This document shows, one piece after another, positions 16,653-26,561 of a stretch of 64,000 nucleotides of DNA. The notes under the pieces were generated by a model that was not told the origin of the DNA, searched no databases, and was given only the letters and a program-made list of their open reading frames with translations. The DNA lies in contig NZ_LT629788.1 in the NCBI RefSeq assembly GCF_900105805.1, positions 2,356,001 through 2,420,000 of the forward strand, read 5' to 3'. The translations under genes and the position numbers were made by a program. The number at the start of each line of letters is the position of its first letter. Positions within the stretch are counted from its first letter, which is position 1. The stretch is from Pseudomonas moraviensis (GTDB taxonomy: Bacteria > Pseudomonadota > Gammaproteobacteria > Pseudomonadales > Pseudomonadaceae).

Positions 16653-17531
16653 TCAAACCTTGAACTCTTCCTTGAGCAAATCGGCAAACTTGTCTTTTGC
16701 ACGATGAGATTCAACGTGCTTGTTCCAGATAAAATAATTTTGCACGGGCGTTAGATCTTTGAAAAAGAATCCTTGAATACCGCCGATTTGCTGGAACTGT
16801 TCAAATATCCCTTTCGGCACCAACGATACCCCCGCGCCCGCACTGACGCACCCAAGGATGGTGCCATAACTGGCTATGCTTGTTATCGGGCTGAATAGGT
16901 TGTGTCGCTCCAGCCAGGCAACCAACGCCCTCCTGTAGGGGCATCCTTCAGGCCACATGAATAAATCCACGTCATGCAAAGCTTCTGGATGGTTTAGCGG
17001 CCCTGCGGACGGCGAAGCAATCAGGACCAGATCCTCCTCATAGATCTCGATACTCTCAATATCCGAGTGTTCCGGCCTCACGGCAATGATTGCCCCATCC
17101 AGTTTATGACTGACTACCTCAGCGGATAATTGCGACCAGTCGCCAGTGCTGAATTGCATCTGCACTGCTGGGTAAAGTTGATGATACCTGGACAACAGCT
17201 TGGGTAATCTGCCCGTAGCAGACGATTCTATGGCACCAATCCTGAGATCTCCCGACGGCGCTGACGACGGATCAAGCGCTCGGTGCGACTCCTCGCACAA
17301 AGACAGGATTTTGTTGGTATAGCCGAGAAAAATCCGACCGGAGGGGCTGATGATCAATCCCCTGCCTTTCCTTATAAAAAGATCAACCCCGAGTTCTCGC
17401 TCCAATAGTCTGATTCGATTGGTGATATTGGACGGCACACAGTGCAGCTCTTCAGAAGCACGAATAATACTGCCTCGATCAGCGACCTTTTTGAACATGA
17501 CGAGCTGCGACAATTCCATCCCAATACTCAT
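16653..17531 (-). CDS. LysR-family transcriptional regulator
   Basis: A 292-residue LysR regulator with HTH region SIIRASEELHCVPSNITNRI, LLERELGVDLFIRKGRGL and SPSGRIFLGY, and an effector domain including SAGAGVSLVPKGIFEQ. MSIGMELSQ allows starts at M1 or M5. It is divergent from the TauE-type exporter gene at 17674, its likely target. Codon use and base composition are more AT-rich than in neighbouring genes (many AAA, ATT and TTT codons), so the regulator/exporter pair may have been acquired together. Confidence 0.9.
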   Translation of the reverse strand: MSIGMELSQLVMFKKVADRGSIIRASEELHCVPSNITNRIRLLERELGVDLFIRKGRGLIISPSGRIFLGYTNKILSLCEESHRALDPSSAPSGDLRIGAIESSATGRLPKLLSRYHQLYPAVQMQFSTGDWSQLSAEVVSHKLDGAIIAVRPEHSDIESIEIYEEDLVLIASPSAGPLNHPEALHDVDLFMWPEGCPYRRALVAWLERHNLFSPITSIASYGTILGCVSAGAGVSLVPKGIFEQFQQIGGIQGFFFKDLTPVQNYFIWNKHVESHRAKDKFADLLKEEFKV

Positions 17532-17673
17532 TGAAAGTGAACAATCGAATCAATGTAAATCAGTTGTTGTATGCCCTCAATGAGGTTTATTTTCCTGACT
17601 GGTCGTCGCCTGCGCCCTATGAGCAACCATGCCTTCACCCCCAAAAAATCGAAGTTCTACGAGGATTCAATGC

Positions 17674-18441
17674 ATGGATGTTGAACACGCTGTTCTTGCA
17701 CTGGGTTTCTTCGCGTTTTGTGGTGGCCTGATAGACGCTGCGGTCGGGGGCGGAGGCCTGGTACAGGTGCCCGCACTTCTACATGCTCTACCCCAGTACA
17801 GCCTTGCCACCATTTTCGGCACCAATAAACTGGCTGTTCTGGCGGGCAATATTTCATCAATATCGGGTTACCTGAAGCGCATAAAAATCCGCTGGAATTT
17901 AATGCTTCCGACCATGCTCGCCGCTTTTTTATTTTCTTTTCTCGGAGCTCTCTCAGTATCCCTTGTCCCTAAAAGACTGATGGAGATCGTTGTCTTTTTC
18001 ATATTGATAGTCATGGCTATCTACACGTTTATGGAAAAAAAACTTGGTTTGGCAGGCAAAGACCGCCACTTCGGAAAGAAAGACATTTGCCTTGGAGTTT
18101 TCTTTGGCAGCCTGATCGGTTTCTACGATGGTGTCTTCGGCCCGGGCAGTGGCAGCCTGCTGCTGTTTATCTTCGTCAAGGTCTTTGGCTTTGATTTCCT
18201 CAATGCATCAGCCTCTGCAAAACTGGTCAATCTGGGGACGTTCAGCGCTGCGCTCATATTTTTTATCCCCTCCGGTAATGTCTTGTGGGCGATTGGCGGC
18301 ATAGTTGCTTTATGCAATATGGCCGGCGCACTGACCGGTGTCTTCTTGGCATTACGTTATGGAAGCAGTTTCATCAGAGTTTTTTTCCTGATACTGCTCG
18401 TATTCCTGATAGGCAGGATGGGGCTCAATATTTTTTCGTAG
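17674..18441 (+). CDS. TauE/SafE-family membrane exporter
   Basis: A 255-residue inner-membrane protein with about eight hydrophobic segments. The family motifs are GGLIDAAVGGGGLVQVPAL at the start and GFYDGVFGPGSGSLLLFIFV in the second half, a repeated glycine-rich loop. Members export sulfite, sulfoacetate or other small organic anions. The start is the ATG of MDVEHAVLALG, with GAGGA 8 nt upstream; the 15 codons before it are unlikely to be translated. It is divergent from a LysR regulator and shares its lower GC content. The true substrate cannot be read from sequence. Confidence 0.85.
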   Translation: MDVEHAVLALGFFAFCGGLIDAAVGGGGLVQVPALLHALPQYSLATIFGTNKLAVLAGNISSISGYLKRIKIRWNLMLPTMLAAFLFSFLGALSVSLVPKRLMEIVVFFILIVMAIYTFMEKKLGLAGKDRHFGKKDICLGVFFGSLIGFYDGVFGPGSGSLLLFIFVKVFGFDFLNASASAKLVNLGTFSAALIFFIPSGNVLWAIGGIVALCNMAGALTGVFLALRYGSSFIRVFFLILLVFLIGRMGLNIFS

Positions 18442-18453
18442 ACACTGGTCACG

Positions 18454-19398
18454 TCATACCATCCGCCGCGAATCCCGCCGTACCGCCTGCGGCGGCACGC
18501 CAAAGCCGCGCATGAACACCTCGCGCATGTGCCGACGGTCACGAAACCCGGTTTCCCTGGCGACCACATCCAGACTGTGACTGCTTTGCTCGATCAGCAA
18601 CCGCGCCGCTTCCAGCCTTAGGCTCTCAATCGCCTTGGCTGGTGACTGACCGGTTTCGGCGGTGAAAACCCGGGTGAATTGCCGCGGACTCAGGTGCACC
18701 ACTTCGGCCAGTTCTTCGACGCTCAGCGGGCGATTGAGGTGCTTGCGCGCGTAATCCAGCGCACTCTGAATGCGATCGGATTTGGGTGACAGCGACAGCA
18801 GTTCCGAATGCTGCGACTGGCCTCCAGACCTACGCTGATGCATCACCAGTCGATGGGCGACCGAGCGGGCGATTTCGCTGCCCAGATCCTTCTCGACCAT
18901 ACCCAGCGCCATGTCGACACCAGCGGTCATGCCCGCCGATGTCCACACCGGGCCGTCGATGATGAAGATGCGGTCGTCCTCGACATTCACCGACGGATGC
19001 ATCCTGCGCAGCGCCGGGGCGAACGCCCAGTGCGTGGTCACGTGGCGGTTATCCAGCACTCCGGCCTGCGCCAGTACGAACGAGCCGGTGCAGATGCCGG
19101 CCACGCGGCGTGCGCCGTCGGCGAGCCCGCGCACGCTGTGCAGCACGTCGGCATCCGGCGGCGTCAGCGGTGTCAGCGTGCCAGCCACCAGCCAACTGTC
19201 GGCCAGCCCCGCCTGCGTCAGTGGCAACGTATCGACGTGCAAGCCCAGCGACGAGCTGACAATCCCGCCGGTCTGGGAAAAGTTCTGCACCTTGTACACG
19301 GCTTTGCCGGTGACGATGTTCGCGAACTCGAACACCGACTGGGTCGCCAGCGCCATGACCTGAAAACCGTCCGTGAGCAGATAGCCGACTCGATGCAT
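18454..19398 (-). CDS. GlxA-type AraC regulator with DJ-1/PfpI-like domain
   Basis: A 314-residue regulator. Residues 1-170 form a class I amidotransferase-like (DJ-1/PfpI) sensing domain with VAGICTGSFVLAQAGVL, where the nucleophile-position Cys is kept, and HVTTHWAFAPAL. The C-terminal 100 residues are an AraC double HTH: RPLSVEELAEVVHLSPRQFTR, then LEAARLLIEQS, then VARETGFRDRRHMREVF. It is divergent from the SDR gene at 19515, which is the likely target. Relatives sense amino-acid-like or quaternary-amine metabolites, but this one has no assigned ligand. Confidence 0.88.
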   Translation of the reverse strand: MHRVGYLLTDGFQVMALATQSVFEFANIVTGKAVYKVQNFSQTGGIVSSSLGLHVDTLPLTQAGLADSWLVAGTLTPLTPPDADVLHSVRGLADGARRVAGICTGSFVLAQAGVLDNRHVTTHWAFAPALRRMHPSVNVEDDRIFIIDGPVWTSAGMTAGVDMALGMVEKDLGSEIARSVAHRLVMHQRRSGGQSQHSELLSLSPKSDRIQSALDYARKHLNRPLSVEELAEVVHLSPRQFTRVFTAETGQSPAKAIESLRLEAARLLIEQSSHSLDVVARETGFRDRRHMREVFMRGFGVPPQAVRRDSRRMV

Positions 19399-19514
19399 GG
19401 TCGCGCTCCGTTTGTTGAATGTCCTGAAACACTACCACATACGTCATTCAGGTCGGAGCAGGTTTTCTCCATCATGGTTCACATACCAATCAATCCACTT
19501 GCGGGACGCAGCTC

Positions 19515-20279
19515 ATGAAACTTGAAGCCAACACGATCTTCATCACCGGCGGCACTTCCGGCATCGGCCGCGCATTGGCCGAGGCCCTGCATCAGCGCGG
19601 CAACAAGGTCATCATCGCTGGTCGTCGCCAGGCCCTGCTGGCAGAGATTGCCCAAGCGAATCGGGGCATCGACACCGTGCAGCTGGACATCAACGATGCG
19701 CAGCAGATCAAGGAAGTCGCCGCCGAAGTCATCCGCCGCCATCCGTCGTTGAACGTGATCATCAACAACGCCGGGATCATGCCCTTCGACAACGCGGGTT
19801 CCGGCGACTACGACGATGCGCAGGCCGTCGGTCTGTTGCAGACCAACCTGCTCGGCCCAGTGCGCATCAGCGCGGCGTTCGTCGAACACCTCAAGCGTCA
19901 GCCCGAGGCCTACATCATCAACAACAGCTCGGTGCTGGCCTACCTGCCGCTGGCGACCACGGCGCTGTATTCGGCGACCAAAGCGGCTATCCATTCCTAC
20001 TCGCTGTCGCAGCGTTTCATGCTGCGCGACACCAGCGTCAAGGTCCTGGAAATCGCGCCACCTTGGGTTGATACCGACCTGATTCACAAGAGCGGCGACG
20101 AGCGCGCCATGCCGCTGGGCGAGTTTATCGAGGAAACCCTGCTCAAGCTGGAAACCGCCACCACCGAAGTGCTGGTTGACCGAGTCTTGCCGCTGCGAGC
20201 CAACCAGGGCGCGAACGAGCACGGGCTGATCGAGCAGTTCAACCTGTCGCTGTTGGAAAATCCTATTCCGGTGGCCTGA
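19515..20279 (+). CDS. Short-chain dehydrogenase/reductase (DltE-like)
   Basis: A 254-residue SDR with the NAD(P)-binding motif ITGGTSGIGRALAEAL near the N-terminus, VIINNAGIMPF, the catalytic S in NNSSVLAYLPLATTALYSATKAAIHSYS and Y-x-x-x-K as YSATK. This classical SDR form resembles DltE-type oxidoreductases. It lies divergent from a GlxA-like regulator that probably controls it. The exact substrate is unknown. Confidence 0.88.
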   Translation: MKLEANTIFITGGTSGIGRALAEALHQRGNKVIIAGRRQALLAEIAQANRGIDTVQLDINDAQQIKEVAAEVIRRHPSLNVIINNAGIMPFDNAGSGDYDDAQAVGLLQTNLLGPVRISAAFVEHLKRQPEAYIINNSSVLAYLPLATTALYSATKAAIHSYSLSQRFMLRDTSVKVLEIAPPWVDTDLIHKSGDERAMPLGEFIEETLLKLETATTEVLVDRVLPLRANQGANEHGLIEQFNLSLLENPIPVA

Positions 20280-20295
20280 ACTCACCGACAGAAAC

Positions 20296-20329
20296 ACCCG
20301 GGCTCAATGCCCGGGCTCAATGCCCGGGT
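20296..20329. repeat. Duplicated CCCGGG stem unit between convergent genes
   Basis: CCCGGGCTCAATG occurs twice in tandem and is closed by a third CCCGGGT, giving alternative stem-loops with CTCAAT loops. It lies between the SDR (+) and the hybrid kinase (-) and may be a terminator that has expanded by unit duplication. No T run follows. Confidence 0.55.
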
Positions 20330-20349
20330 AGCCTGGCTGTTGATCATGT

Positions 20350-23300
20350 TCATTCACAACGCGGCAAGCCAAACACCACCCGCGCCCCGCTCGGCTCATT
20401 GCGCTCGGCCCACAACCGTCCGCCATGACTTTCAATGATCGTGCGGCAGATCGACAGGCCCATGCCCAGCCCGGTGGATTTGGTGGTGAAGAACGCCGTG
20501 AACACTTGCTCCGCCCGCTCGCAGGCGAAGCCTGGACCTGAATCGCTCACGCTGATTTGTACGTTATCGCCCAGCGCTTCACTGCGAATCAGCAGACGTC
20601 GCTGCCCCTCTGCCATGATCGTCATGGCTTCGAGGCTGTTGATGATCAGGTTGAGCAACACCTGTTGCAGTTCGACCCTGTCCGCCACTACTAAAGGCAA
20701 ATCTGCCGCCAGCTCAACGCTGACCTCAGCGCCGTGCTTGAGCGCTTCGCCACGGCTGAAACCGACCATTTCCTCAACCAGCACATTGAGGCTGACAGGC
20801 TGGCGCTGCGGTGGGGTTTTGTGAATCAGCGCGCGGATGCGTCCGAGAACGTCTGCCGCCCGGTTGCCATCGACAATGATATGCCGCAGGCCCTGCTCCA
20901 CCTCGTCGAGGTTCGGCGGCTGCGCACCGAGCCAGCGTAGCGCGGCGTTGGCATTGGTGACCGTGGCGGCGATCGGTTGATTGACTTCGTGAGCGATCGA
21001 CGCCGCCAACTGGCCCATGGTTGCCACGCGATTGGCGTGGGCCAGTTCCGTTTGCACCTGGCGATAACGGCGCTCGCCTTCGCGCACTTGCTCTTCGGCG
21101 AGCTTGCGTTCGCTGATATCCAGCACGAAGGCCAGGCCCTGCTGCTGACTGGCTTCGAATGCAGCCAGACCGACGATCACCGGCAGCCGACTGCCGTCCT
21201 TGCGGATGTATTCCTTTTCGAATGGCTGCGCGCGGCCGGTGCGGATGGCGGTTGCCAGTGCGGCGTCGCTGTTGGCGCGCATCGACGACGGGGTCATGTC
21301 GCGCCAGTGTACGAGGCCCGATAGCAGCTCATCACGGGCGTAACCGACCATGCGCAGGAACGCGTCGTTGGCCTCGATGATTTTCCCCTCCGCGCTCCAC
21401 ACGATGATGCCGATAATGTTCGCATCGACCAGCCGACGGATCTTCGCTTCGCGCTCGGCGAGGTCGCGGTACAGGCGCGCGTTGTCCAGCGAGATCGCTG
21501 CCTGCGACGCCACCAGCCGCAGCACGGCCAGACGCGCGGGGCTGAACACCCCGGCGGACAGGTTGTTTTCCAGATACAACGCCCCGACCACCCGCGCCTG
21601 GTTCATCAGCGCCAGGCACAGGATCGAGCGCGCGCCACGCTGCTGGATGTACGGATCAGCGACGAACAGCGGATCGGCCGCGGCGTCGTCCAAACACAGG
21701 TGGACGCCGGTGCGCAGCGTCTGATACAGCACCGACTCGGCCAGCGCCACCGCGTGCAACGGCTCGTTGCACAGCTGCGTGGCATCGTCGCCAATGCGGG
21801 TTTGCGCGGCGATATACGGTGTGTCGGCATTGAGCAGGATGAGCAGGCCCTGTTCGGCTCCGGCCTGTTCGATCGCGGTGCGCATGACCGTTTCAATCAA
21901 GCGGTCGAGGACGATTTCGCCGGAGACTGCTTGAGAGACCTTGAGCACCGTCGTCAGATCCAGGTGTTCAACCGCCGTAACGAGGGTGGCGGTCGGCTCT
22001 GGCTGCGCGACTTCGGAGCGCAGAAAACGATGTTTGCGATCCAGCTCCCGCACCTTGCCATCGGCGCCCCAACGCACATAGGCATAACGCGCGTCACGCA
22101 GATAAACACGGGCGATCTTGGCAAGACCGCGAGCACGATAGAACTGCGCGGCCAGTTCGTTGGCCAGCGCCTCTATATGGACCAAATCGTTGTCCTGGGC
22201 CAATTGAATGGCCTGTTCGTACAGCGATTCGGCCTCAAGTAACTGGCCAGTGACGCGCGCCATTTCCGCCGTGACCAGCGCCACCTGACTGGCGAAGGTT
22301 TCCGCACACAAGCGCGCCCACGTCTGCAATTGCGCGTGGTGTTGGCCCAGGCGCTGCAACGCATCGACATCGGTTTCGCCGTGAGCGGCCAAGGTCAACG
22401 CCGCATAAAAATGGTATTCGGCCTCCTCGAAAAATGCCGAAATCACCCACAACAATCCCTGAACTTGGGTCGCGCATTCAGCGGCGCCCGCGTAATCCCC
22501 CGCCAGATAGCGCGCCTGCAACTTGCGCACCCAATACTTGCCGCGTGCCAGCGCCAGGTCCGGCGAGCTGGTCAAATGCGCCTCGACAGCTGTCTCGTCG
22601 AATCCGTCGTCGTTGAGACAGCCAAACTGCGGCGTCTGTCCACGCAGCATGCGGATCAGCGCCAACTGGCAGCGCATGAAATCGGCCACCAGACCGAAAC
22701 CGACCTTCTCTGCATAGCCCAGGCCTGATTCGGTTTGCGCCTGCACCTCTGCCAACGGCTCGCCGATAAATAGCAGATCGGAAATCAGGCTGTTACCGGC
22801 AAACGCCGCATACGGCAGATCCCCGGTGCGATGGGCCGCGTTGAGCGCCCGACGCAGCAGTTCGCGGCACTCGCGTACGGGCCGCATCCAGCGCACCACG
22901 AAGATCGAAAAGCACAGATAGGTGCTCGCCTCGTAACGCGTGAGGCCGCGTCGATCAACCAGATCGCAGCCCAGGCGGCCAAACCGATAACCGGCGGCAT
23001 AGTCGCCAAAACGTGGGCCCGACACGCGTCCGAAGTTGGCGTAGAGCAAGCAGGAAGCGTCGCAGTTGCCATATTGCAGGCTCAGGCTGATCGCTTTGCA
23101 GATGGTCAGGCTGGCGAGGTTCAAGTTCGATTGCACAGCCGGCGCGAAGAGTTTGCCCAGCGCATCGAGGGTCACCCGTGCGGCGGGGTCTTCCATTGGC
23201 GGCAAGTCGATCATCTGCTCAATGGTGCGCCCGCGCAGGTTGGTCCAGACCTGCTGATATTCGTCGCGCACCTGGGCATCGTTCGGATGCGCTGGCCAAT

Positions 23301-25824
23301 CGATGCCGACCCGACGCAGATAGGCCAGACATACTGCCACCGCACGGTCACTGCGATCGAGCAGCAGATAGACATCCATTTGCAGGCACGCCACCGCCGC
23401 GCGCTCGACGGTGGTCACGGCGCGCTCGGCCAATGCGGCCAGGCGCGTGTCGGCCTGCGCCAGTTGGCCAGTGAGAAACTCGCATTCGGCGCGGTTCAGC
23501 TCCAGCGCAAAACCCAGTTCATGCCGACTGTCATAGCCCTGCTCGCCCAACAACTCCGCCCCGGCCCCCAGGTAGGTCAGCGCCGAGGTGTAGGCGGTCG
23601 AGGCCTTGGCGCGCTGACCAGCGAGCAGGTTGAATTCGGCAAGTTGCTCACGTTCGGCGCGCAAGCTGATCAGGTGCGCGCCGCGATTGAGCTGGCCGAC
23701 AATTTCGAAGATCGCTTCCTCGCGCCGCTCACCCTGGGTTTGCAGCGCGAGCAGCCGGCCGATGCGCAGATGCATTTGCGCCCGTTCGGTCTCAGCGATC
23801 AGCGAATACGCCGCTTCATGGATGCGGTCATGCACAAACCGGTAGGCACCGTCCTGACGCTCGACCAGCTCCAACCGCACTGCCGGCCATACCGCCGCGT
23901 GGACGTGAGGCACCGGCACACCGAGGACAGTCGCCAGCGTGTCGAAACGTGCAACGTTACCCAAACAGGCGAGTTGTTGCAGCGCCTGGCGCGTTTGCAG
24001 CGGCAGCCGCGCCAGTTTGCCAACCATCAAATCGACGACATTGTCGGTATAGCCCTTGCCGTTGATCAGGTGCACATCCCAGCGCCAGCGATTGCGCGCC
24101 GGCTCGTAGGTCAGCAGCTTTTCCTCGGCCAGGGCGTGGAGAAACTGGATGACGAAAAACGGATTGCCGGCAGTCTTTTCCAGCACCAGCCGCGCCAGCG
24201 CGACGATGCTCGCCGGCGGGCAGCGCAGTGACTCGCTGATCAGTTGTTCGATGTGCGCGCCGGCCAGGGGTGCGAGGCGAATCTCGTCAATCCGTACGCC
24301 AGCGCTACACAGCGTGTTGAGGGTACGGCTGAGTGGATGATCGCGATCCACCTCGTTGTCGCGATAGGCGCCTACCAGCAGCAGATGAGGAATCTCGGCA
24401 CGGCTGAGCAAATCTTCAAGCAGATCCAGGGTGGCCGCGTCGAGCCACTGCAGGTCGTCGAGGAACAATGCCAGCGGGTGCTCGGCCTGGGCGAACACAC
24501 CAATGAATCGCTGCAAGACCAGCAGGAAGCGCTGCTGCGCCTGCTGCGGTTCCAGCTCTGGCACGGCTGGCGGCTCGCCGATGATCAGCTTCAGTTCGGG
24601 GATCAGGTCGGTGATCAGCCGCGCATTCGGTTCCAGCGCCCGCAGTAGCGCTTCGCGCCATTGCGCCAGCACTTCGGCACGCTTGCCCAAAAGCGTGCGC
24701 ACCAGCCCCTGAAAGGCCTGGACCAGCGTCGAATAAGGCACGTCGCGCTGGTACTGGTCGAACTTGCCGGCGGCGAACAAGCCACGGGTCGGCACCAGCA
24801 CTTTGTGCAGTTCACTGACCACCGACGATTTGCCGATGCCGGAGTACCCTGAAACCAGCACCAGCGCCGGAGCGCCTGTTTGCACCACGCCGGTGAAGGC
24901 ATCGATCAACGTTTGCACTTCGTGTTCACGGCCGTAGAGTTTTTCCGGGATCAGCAAGCGCTCGAAGGCGCCCTGCTCGTTCACCGTAAACGTCTCGATC
25001 AGCCCTGCCCGGCGCCAGTCGTCGAGGCACCGGCGCAAGTCATGCTCGACGCCGGCCGCCGTCTGATAGCGGTCCTCGGCGGTCTTGGCCAGCAACTTCA
25101 TGACCACTCGCGACAGCATCGGCGGCACCGTCGCCACCCGTTCACACGCCGACATCGGCAGCCGGGCGATGTGGCAATGCACCCATTCCATCGGGTCATT
25201 GGCACTGAACGGCAGCGAGCCGGTGAGCATTTGGTATAGGGTCACGCCAAAGGCATACAGGTCGCTGCGCGAATCGATCGAACGATTCATCCGCCCGGTC
25301 TGCTCCGGCGCCATGTAGGCCAGCGTGCCGGCGATGGTTTCCGGCGGCGTGGGCGCCTGCCGTTCGCGGGGCACGCGCGAGGTCAGGCCGAAGCCGGTCA
25401 ACCGCGCGGCGCCATCTCGGCAAAGGACTAAGATGTGCTGCGGTTTCAGGTCTTTGTGCACCAGACCACGCTGATGCAGATGGCCCAGCGCTTTGGCAAT
25501 GTTCACGGCCATTTCCAGGCAGGTTTCGATAGCCAGTGGTGCGACCAGCAATCGCGACAACGGCTCGCCGCCCGGATCATCGAACAGCAGACGAACCCGC
25601 GTGCCCGCGCGCTCGAAAGCAGTCGGCCGCAATGCCCAGGCAGGATCGAGGTCTTCCCTGAGGCTGTATTCGTGCGCGAGCCGCTCCAGGGTCGCCGGCG
25701 AAGGCTGACCCAGCGCCGGACGCATCGCCAGTACGCTGCCCTCTCCCGACCCGCGCTCGCGGCAAAACACCCGCTCGCCGTCGTCCCACAAAATCTGTTT
25801 TTTGCTGGCCATCTGCGTCGACAC
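20350..25824 (-). CDS. Giant hybrid: Ser/Thr-kinase-like, AAA ATPase, GAF, PAS, histidine kinase
   Basis: An 1824-residue cytosolic signalling protein. Residues about 20-290 are protein-kinase-like with GLVHKDLKPQHILVL as catalytic loop and LTGFGLTS in place of DFG. Residues about 300-600 are an AAA/STAND ATPase opening YGREHEVQTLIDAF with P-loop GYSGIGKSS. A long helical TPR-like region follows to about 1290, then a GAF domain (about 1310-1460), a PAS domain (VDANIIGIIVWSAEGKIIEA, then the PAC-like EKEYIRKDGSRLPV) and a histidine kinase with ASIAHEVNQPIAATV and GLGMGLSICRTIIESHGG. It is preceded 65 bp upstream by the FixJ-type regulator gene on the same strand, its likely partner. The altered DFG aspartate suggests a weak or inactive Ser/Thr kinase. 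Confidence 0.88.
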   Translation of the reverse strand: MSTQMASKKQILWDDGERVFCRERGSGEGSVLAMRPALGQPSPATLERLAHEYSLREDLDPAWALRPTAFERAGTRVRLLFDDPGGEPLSRLLVAPLAIETCLEMAVNIAKALGHLHQRGLVHKDLKPQHILVLCRDGAARLTGFGLTSRVPRERQAPTPPETIAGTLAYMAPEQTGRMNRSIDSRSDLYAFGVTLYQMLTGSLPFSANDPMEWVHCHIARLPMSACERVATVPPMLSRVVMKLLAKTAEDRYQTAAGVEHDLRRCLDDWRRAGLIETFTVNEQGAFERLLIPEKLYGREHEVQTLIDAFTGVVQTGAPALVLVSGYSGIGKSSVVSELHKVLVPTRGLFAAGKFDQYQRDVPYSTLVQAFQGLVRTLLGKRAEVLAQWREALLRALEPNARLITDLIPELKLIIGEPPAVPELEPQQAQQRFLLVLQRFIGVFAQAEHPLALFLDDLQWLDAATLDLLEDLLSRAEIPHLLLVGAYRDNEVDRDHPLSRTLNTLCSAGVRIDEIRLAPLAGAHIEQLISESLRCPPASIVALARLVLEKTAGNPFFVIQFLHALAEEKLLTYEPARNRWRWDVHLINGKGYTDNVVDLMVGKLARLPLQTRQALQQLACLGNVARFDTLATVLGVPVPHVHAAVWPAVRLELVERQDGAYRFVHDRIHEAAYSLIAETERAQMHLRIGRLLALQTQGERREEAIFEIVGQLNRGAHLISLRAEREQLAEFNLLAGQRAKASTAYTSALTYLGAGAELLGEQGYDSRHELGFALELNRAECEFLTGQLAQADTRLAALAERAVTTVERAAVACLQMDVYLLLDRSDRAVAVCLAYLRRVGIDWPAHPNDAQVRDEYQQVWTNLRGRTIEQMIDLPPMEDPAARVTLDALGKLFAPAVQSNLNLASLTICKAISLSLQYGNCDASCLLYANFGRVSGPRFGDYAAGYRFGRLGCDLVDRRGLTRYEASTYLCFSIFVVRWMRPVRECRELLRRALNAAHRTGDLPYAAFAGNSLISDLLFIGEPLAEVQAQTESGLGYAEKVGFGLVADFMRCQLALIRMLRGQTPQFGCLNDDGFDETAVEAHLTSSPDLALARGKYWVRKLQARYLAGDYAGAAECATQVQGLLWVISAFFEEAEYHFYAALTLAAHGETDVDALQRLGQHHAQLQTWARLCAETFASQVALVTAEMARVTGQLLEAESLYEQAIQLAQDNDLVHIEALANELAAQFYRARGLAKIARVYLRDARYAYVRWGADGKVRELDRKHRFLRSEVAQPEPTATLVTAVEHLDLTTVLKVSQAVSGEIVLDRLIETVMRTAIEQAGAEQGLLILLNADTPYIAAQTRIGDDATQLCNEPLHAVALAESVLYQTLRTGVHLCLDDAAADPLFVADPYIQQRGARSILCLALMNQARVVGALYLENNLSAGVFSPARLAVLRLVASQAAISLDNARLYRDLAEREAKIRRLVDANIIGIIVWSAEGKIIEANDAFLRMVGYARDELLSGLVHWRDMTPSSMRANSDAALATAIRTGRAQPFEKEYIRKDGSRLPVIVGLAAFEASQQQGLAFVLDISERKLAEEQVREGERRYRQVQTELAHANRVATMGQLAASIAHEVNQPIAATVTNANAALRWLGAQPPNLDEVEQGLRHIIVDGNRAADVLGRIRALIHKTPPQRQPVSLNVLVEEMVGFSRGEALKHGAEVSVELAADLPLVVADRVELQQVLLNLIINSLEAMTIMAEGQRRLLIRSEALGDNVQISVSDSGPGFACERAEQVFTAFFTTKSTGLGMGLSICRTIIESHGGRLWAERNEPSGARVVFGLPRCE

Positions 25825-25889
25825 TGCTCAAGGTTTTTTCTGCCGCACGGTGGCAAGACCTGCGGTTGCTCAAACGATGCGTGTGATGC

Positions 25890-26561
25890 TCAGGGGCTGC
25901 GCAACACGGGTTCGATGCCCAGCGCTTCAGCGATACGCACCAGATCGGCCACCGAACGCGCAGCCAGTTTGCGCATGACCTGGCCGCGATGGACCTTGAC
26001 CGTGACCTCGCTGAGGTTGAGTTGCCCGGCAATCTGCTTGTTCATCAGCCCGGCAATGACGAAGCCGAGCACCTCGCGCTCACGGGTGGTCAGGGTTTCG
26101 TAAGCCCGACGCAGAACGGCGCCGGAGTGTTCGGCGGCCAGCCGCGCGCGGTCGCGGGCCAACGCACTGGCCACCGCATCGAGCATGTCCTGATCACGGA
26201 ACGGCTTGGCCAGAAAATCCACCGCACCGGCCTTCATCGCCTTGACGCTCATGGCGATATCGCCGTGGCCAGTCATAAAGACCACGGGGATGCGCAAGCC
26301 GTTTTTTTCCATCTGCTCTTGAAAAGTCAGACCGCTTTCGCCGCGCAGGCGCACGTCGAGCACCAGACAACCGGGTACCTCACGTTGCGCTTGCGCGAGG
26401 AAATCAGCGGCACGGTCGAAGGTCTGCACTCGCAGGCCGATCGAACGCAGCAAGCTGTCGAGCGCCTGGCGCATCGAGGCATCGTCATCGACCACATACA
26501 CCACCGGTTCGCTGAGCACGCCGGGACTTTGCGCAGGGCTGGAATGCGACCACAGGGTCAT
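25890..26561 (-). CDS. FixJ/NarL-type response regulator
   Basis: A 223-residue response regulator. The receiver domain (about residues 18-135) has VVYVVDDDASMRQAL, phosphoacceptor D69 in CLVLDVRL, T97 in FMTGHG and K119 in FLAKPF. The C-terminal LuxR-type HTH (about 150-210) has LTTREREVLGFVIAGLMNKQIA and VTVKVHRGQVMRKL. I use the ATG with GGAGACACC before it (26561) rather than the upstream one. It is the first gene of a two-gene unit with the giant hybrid kinase, and is divergent from a GlxA-type regulator. The GHGDIAMSVKAMKAGAVDFL pattern is typical of FixJ, TodT and StyR relatives. Confidence 0.9.
   Translation of the reverse strand: MTLWSHSSPAQSPGVLSEPVVYVVDDDASMRQALDSLLRSIGLRVQTFDRAADFLAQAQREVPGCLVLDVRLRGESGLTFQEQMEKNGLRIPVVFMTGHGDIAMSVKAMKAGAVDFLAKPFRDQDMLDAVASALARDRARLAAEHSGAVLRRAYETLTTREREVLGFVIAGLMNKQIAGQLNLSEVTVKVHRGQVMRKLAARSVADLVRIAEALGIEPVLRSP

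Noticed and set aside
22831..24231. 466-residue frame antisense to the hybrid kinase
   Set aside because: Lies within the continuous 1824-codon gene and has no recognisable domain or ribosome site.
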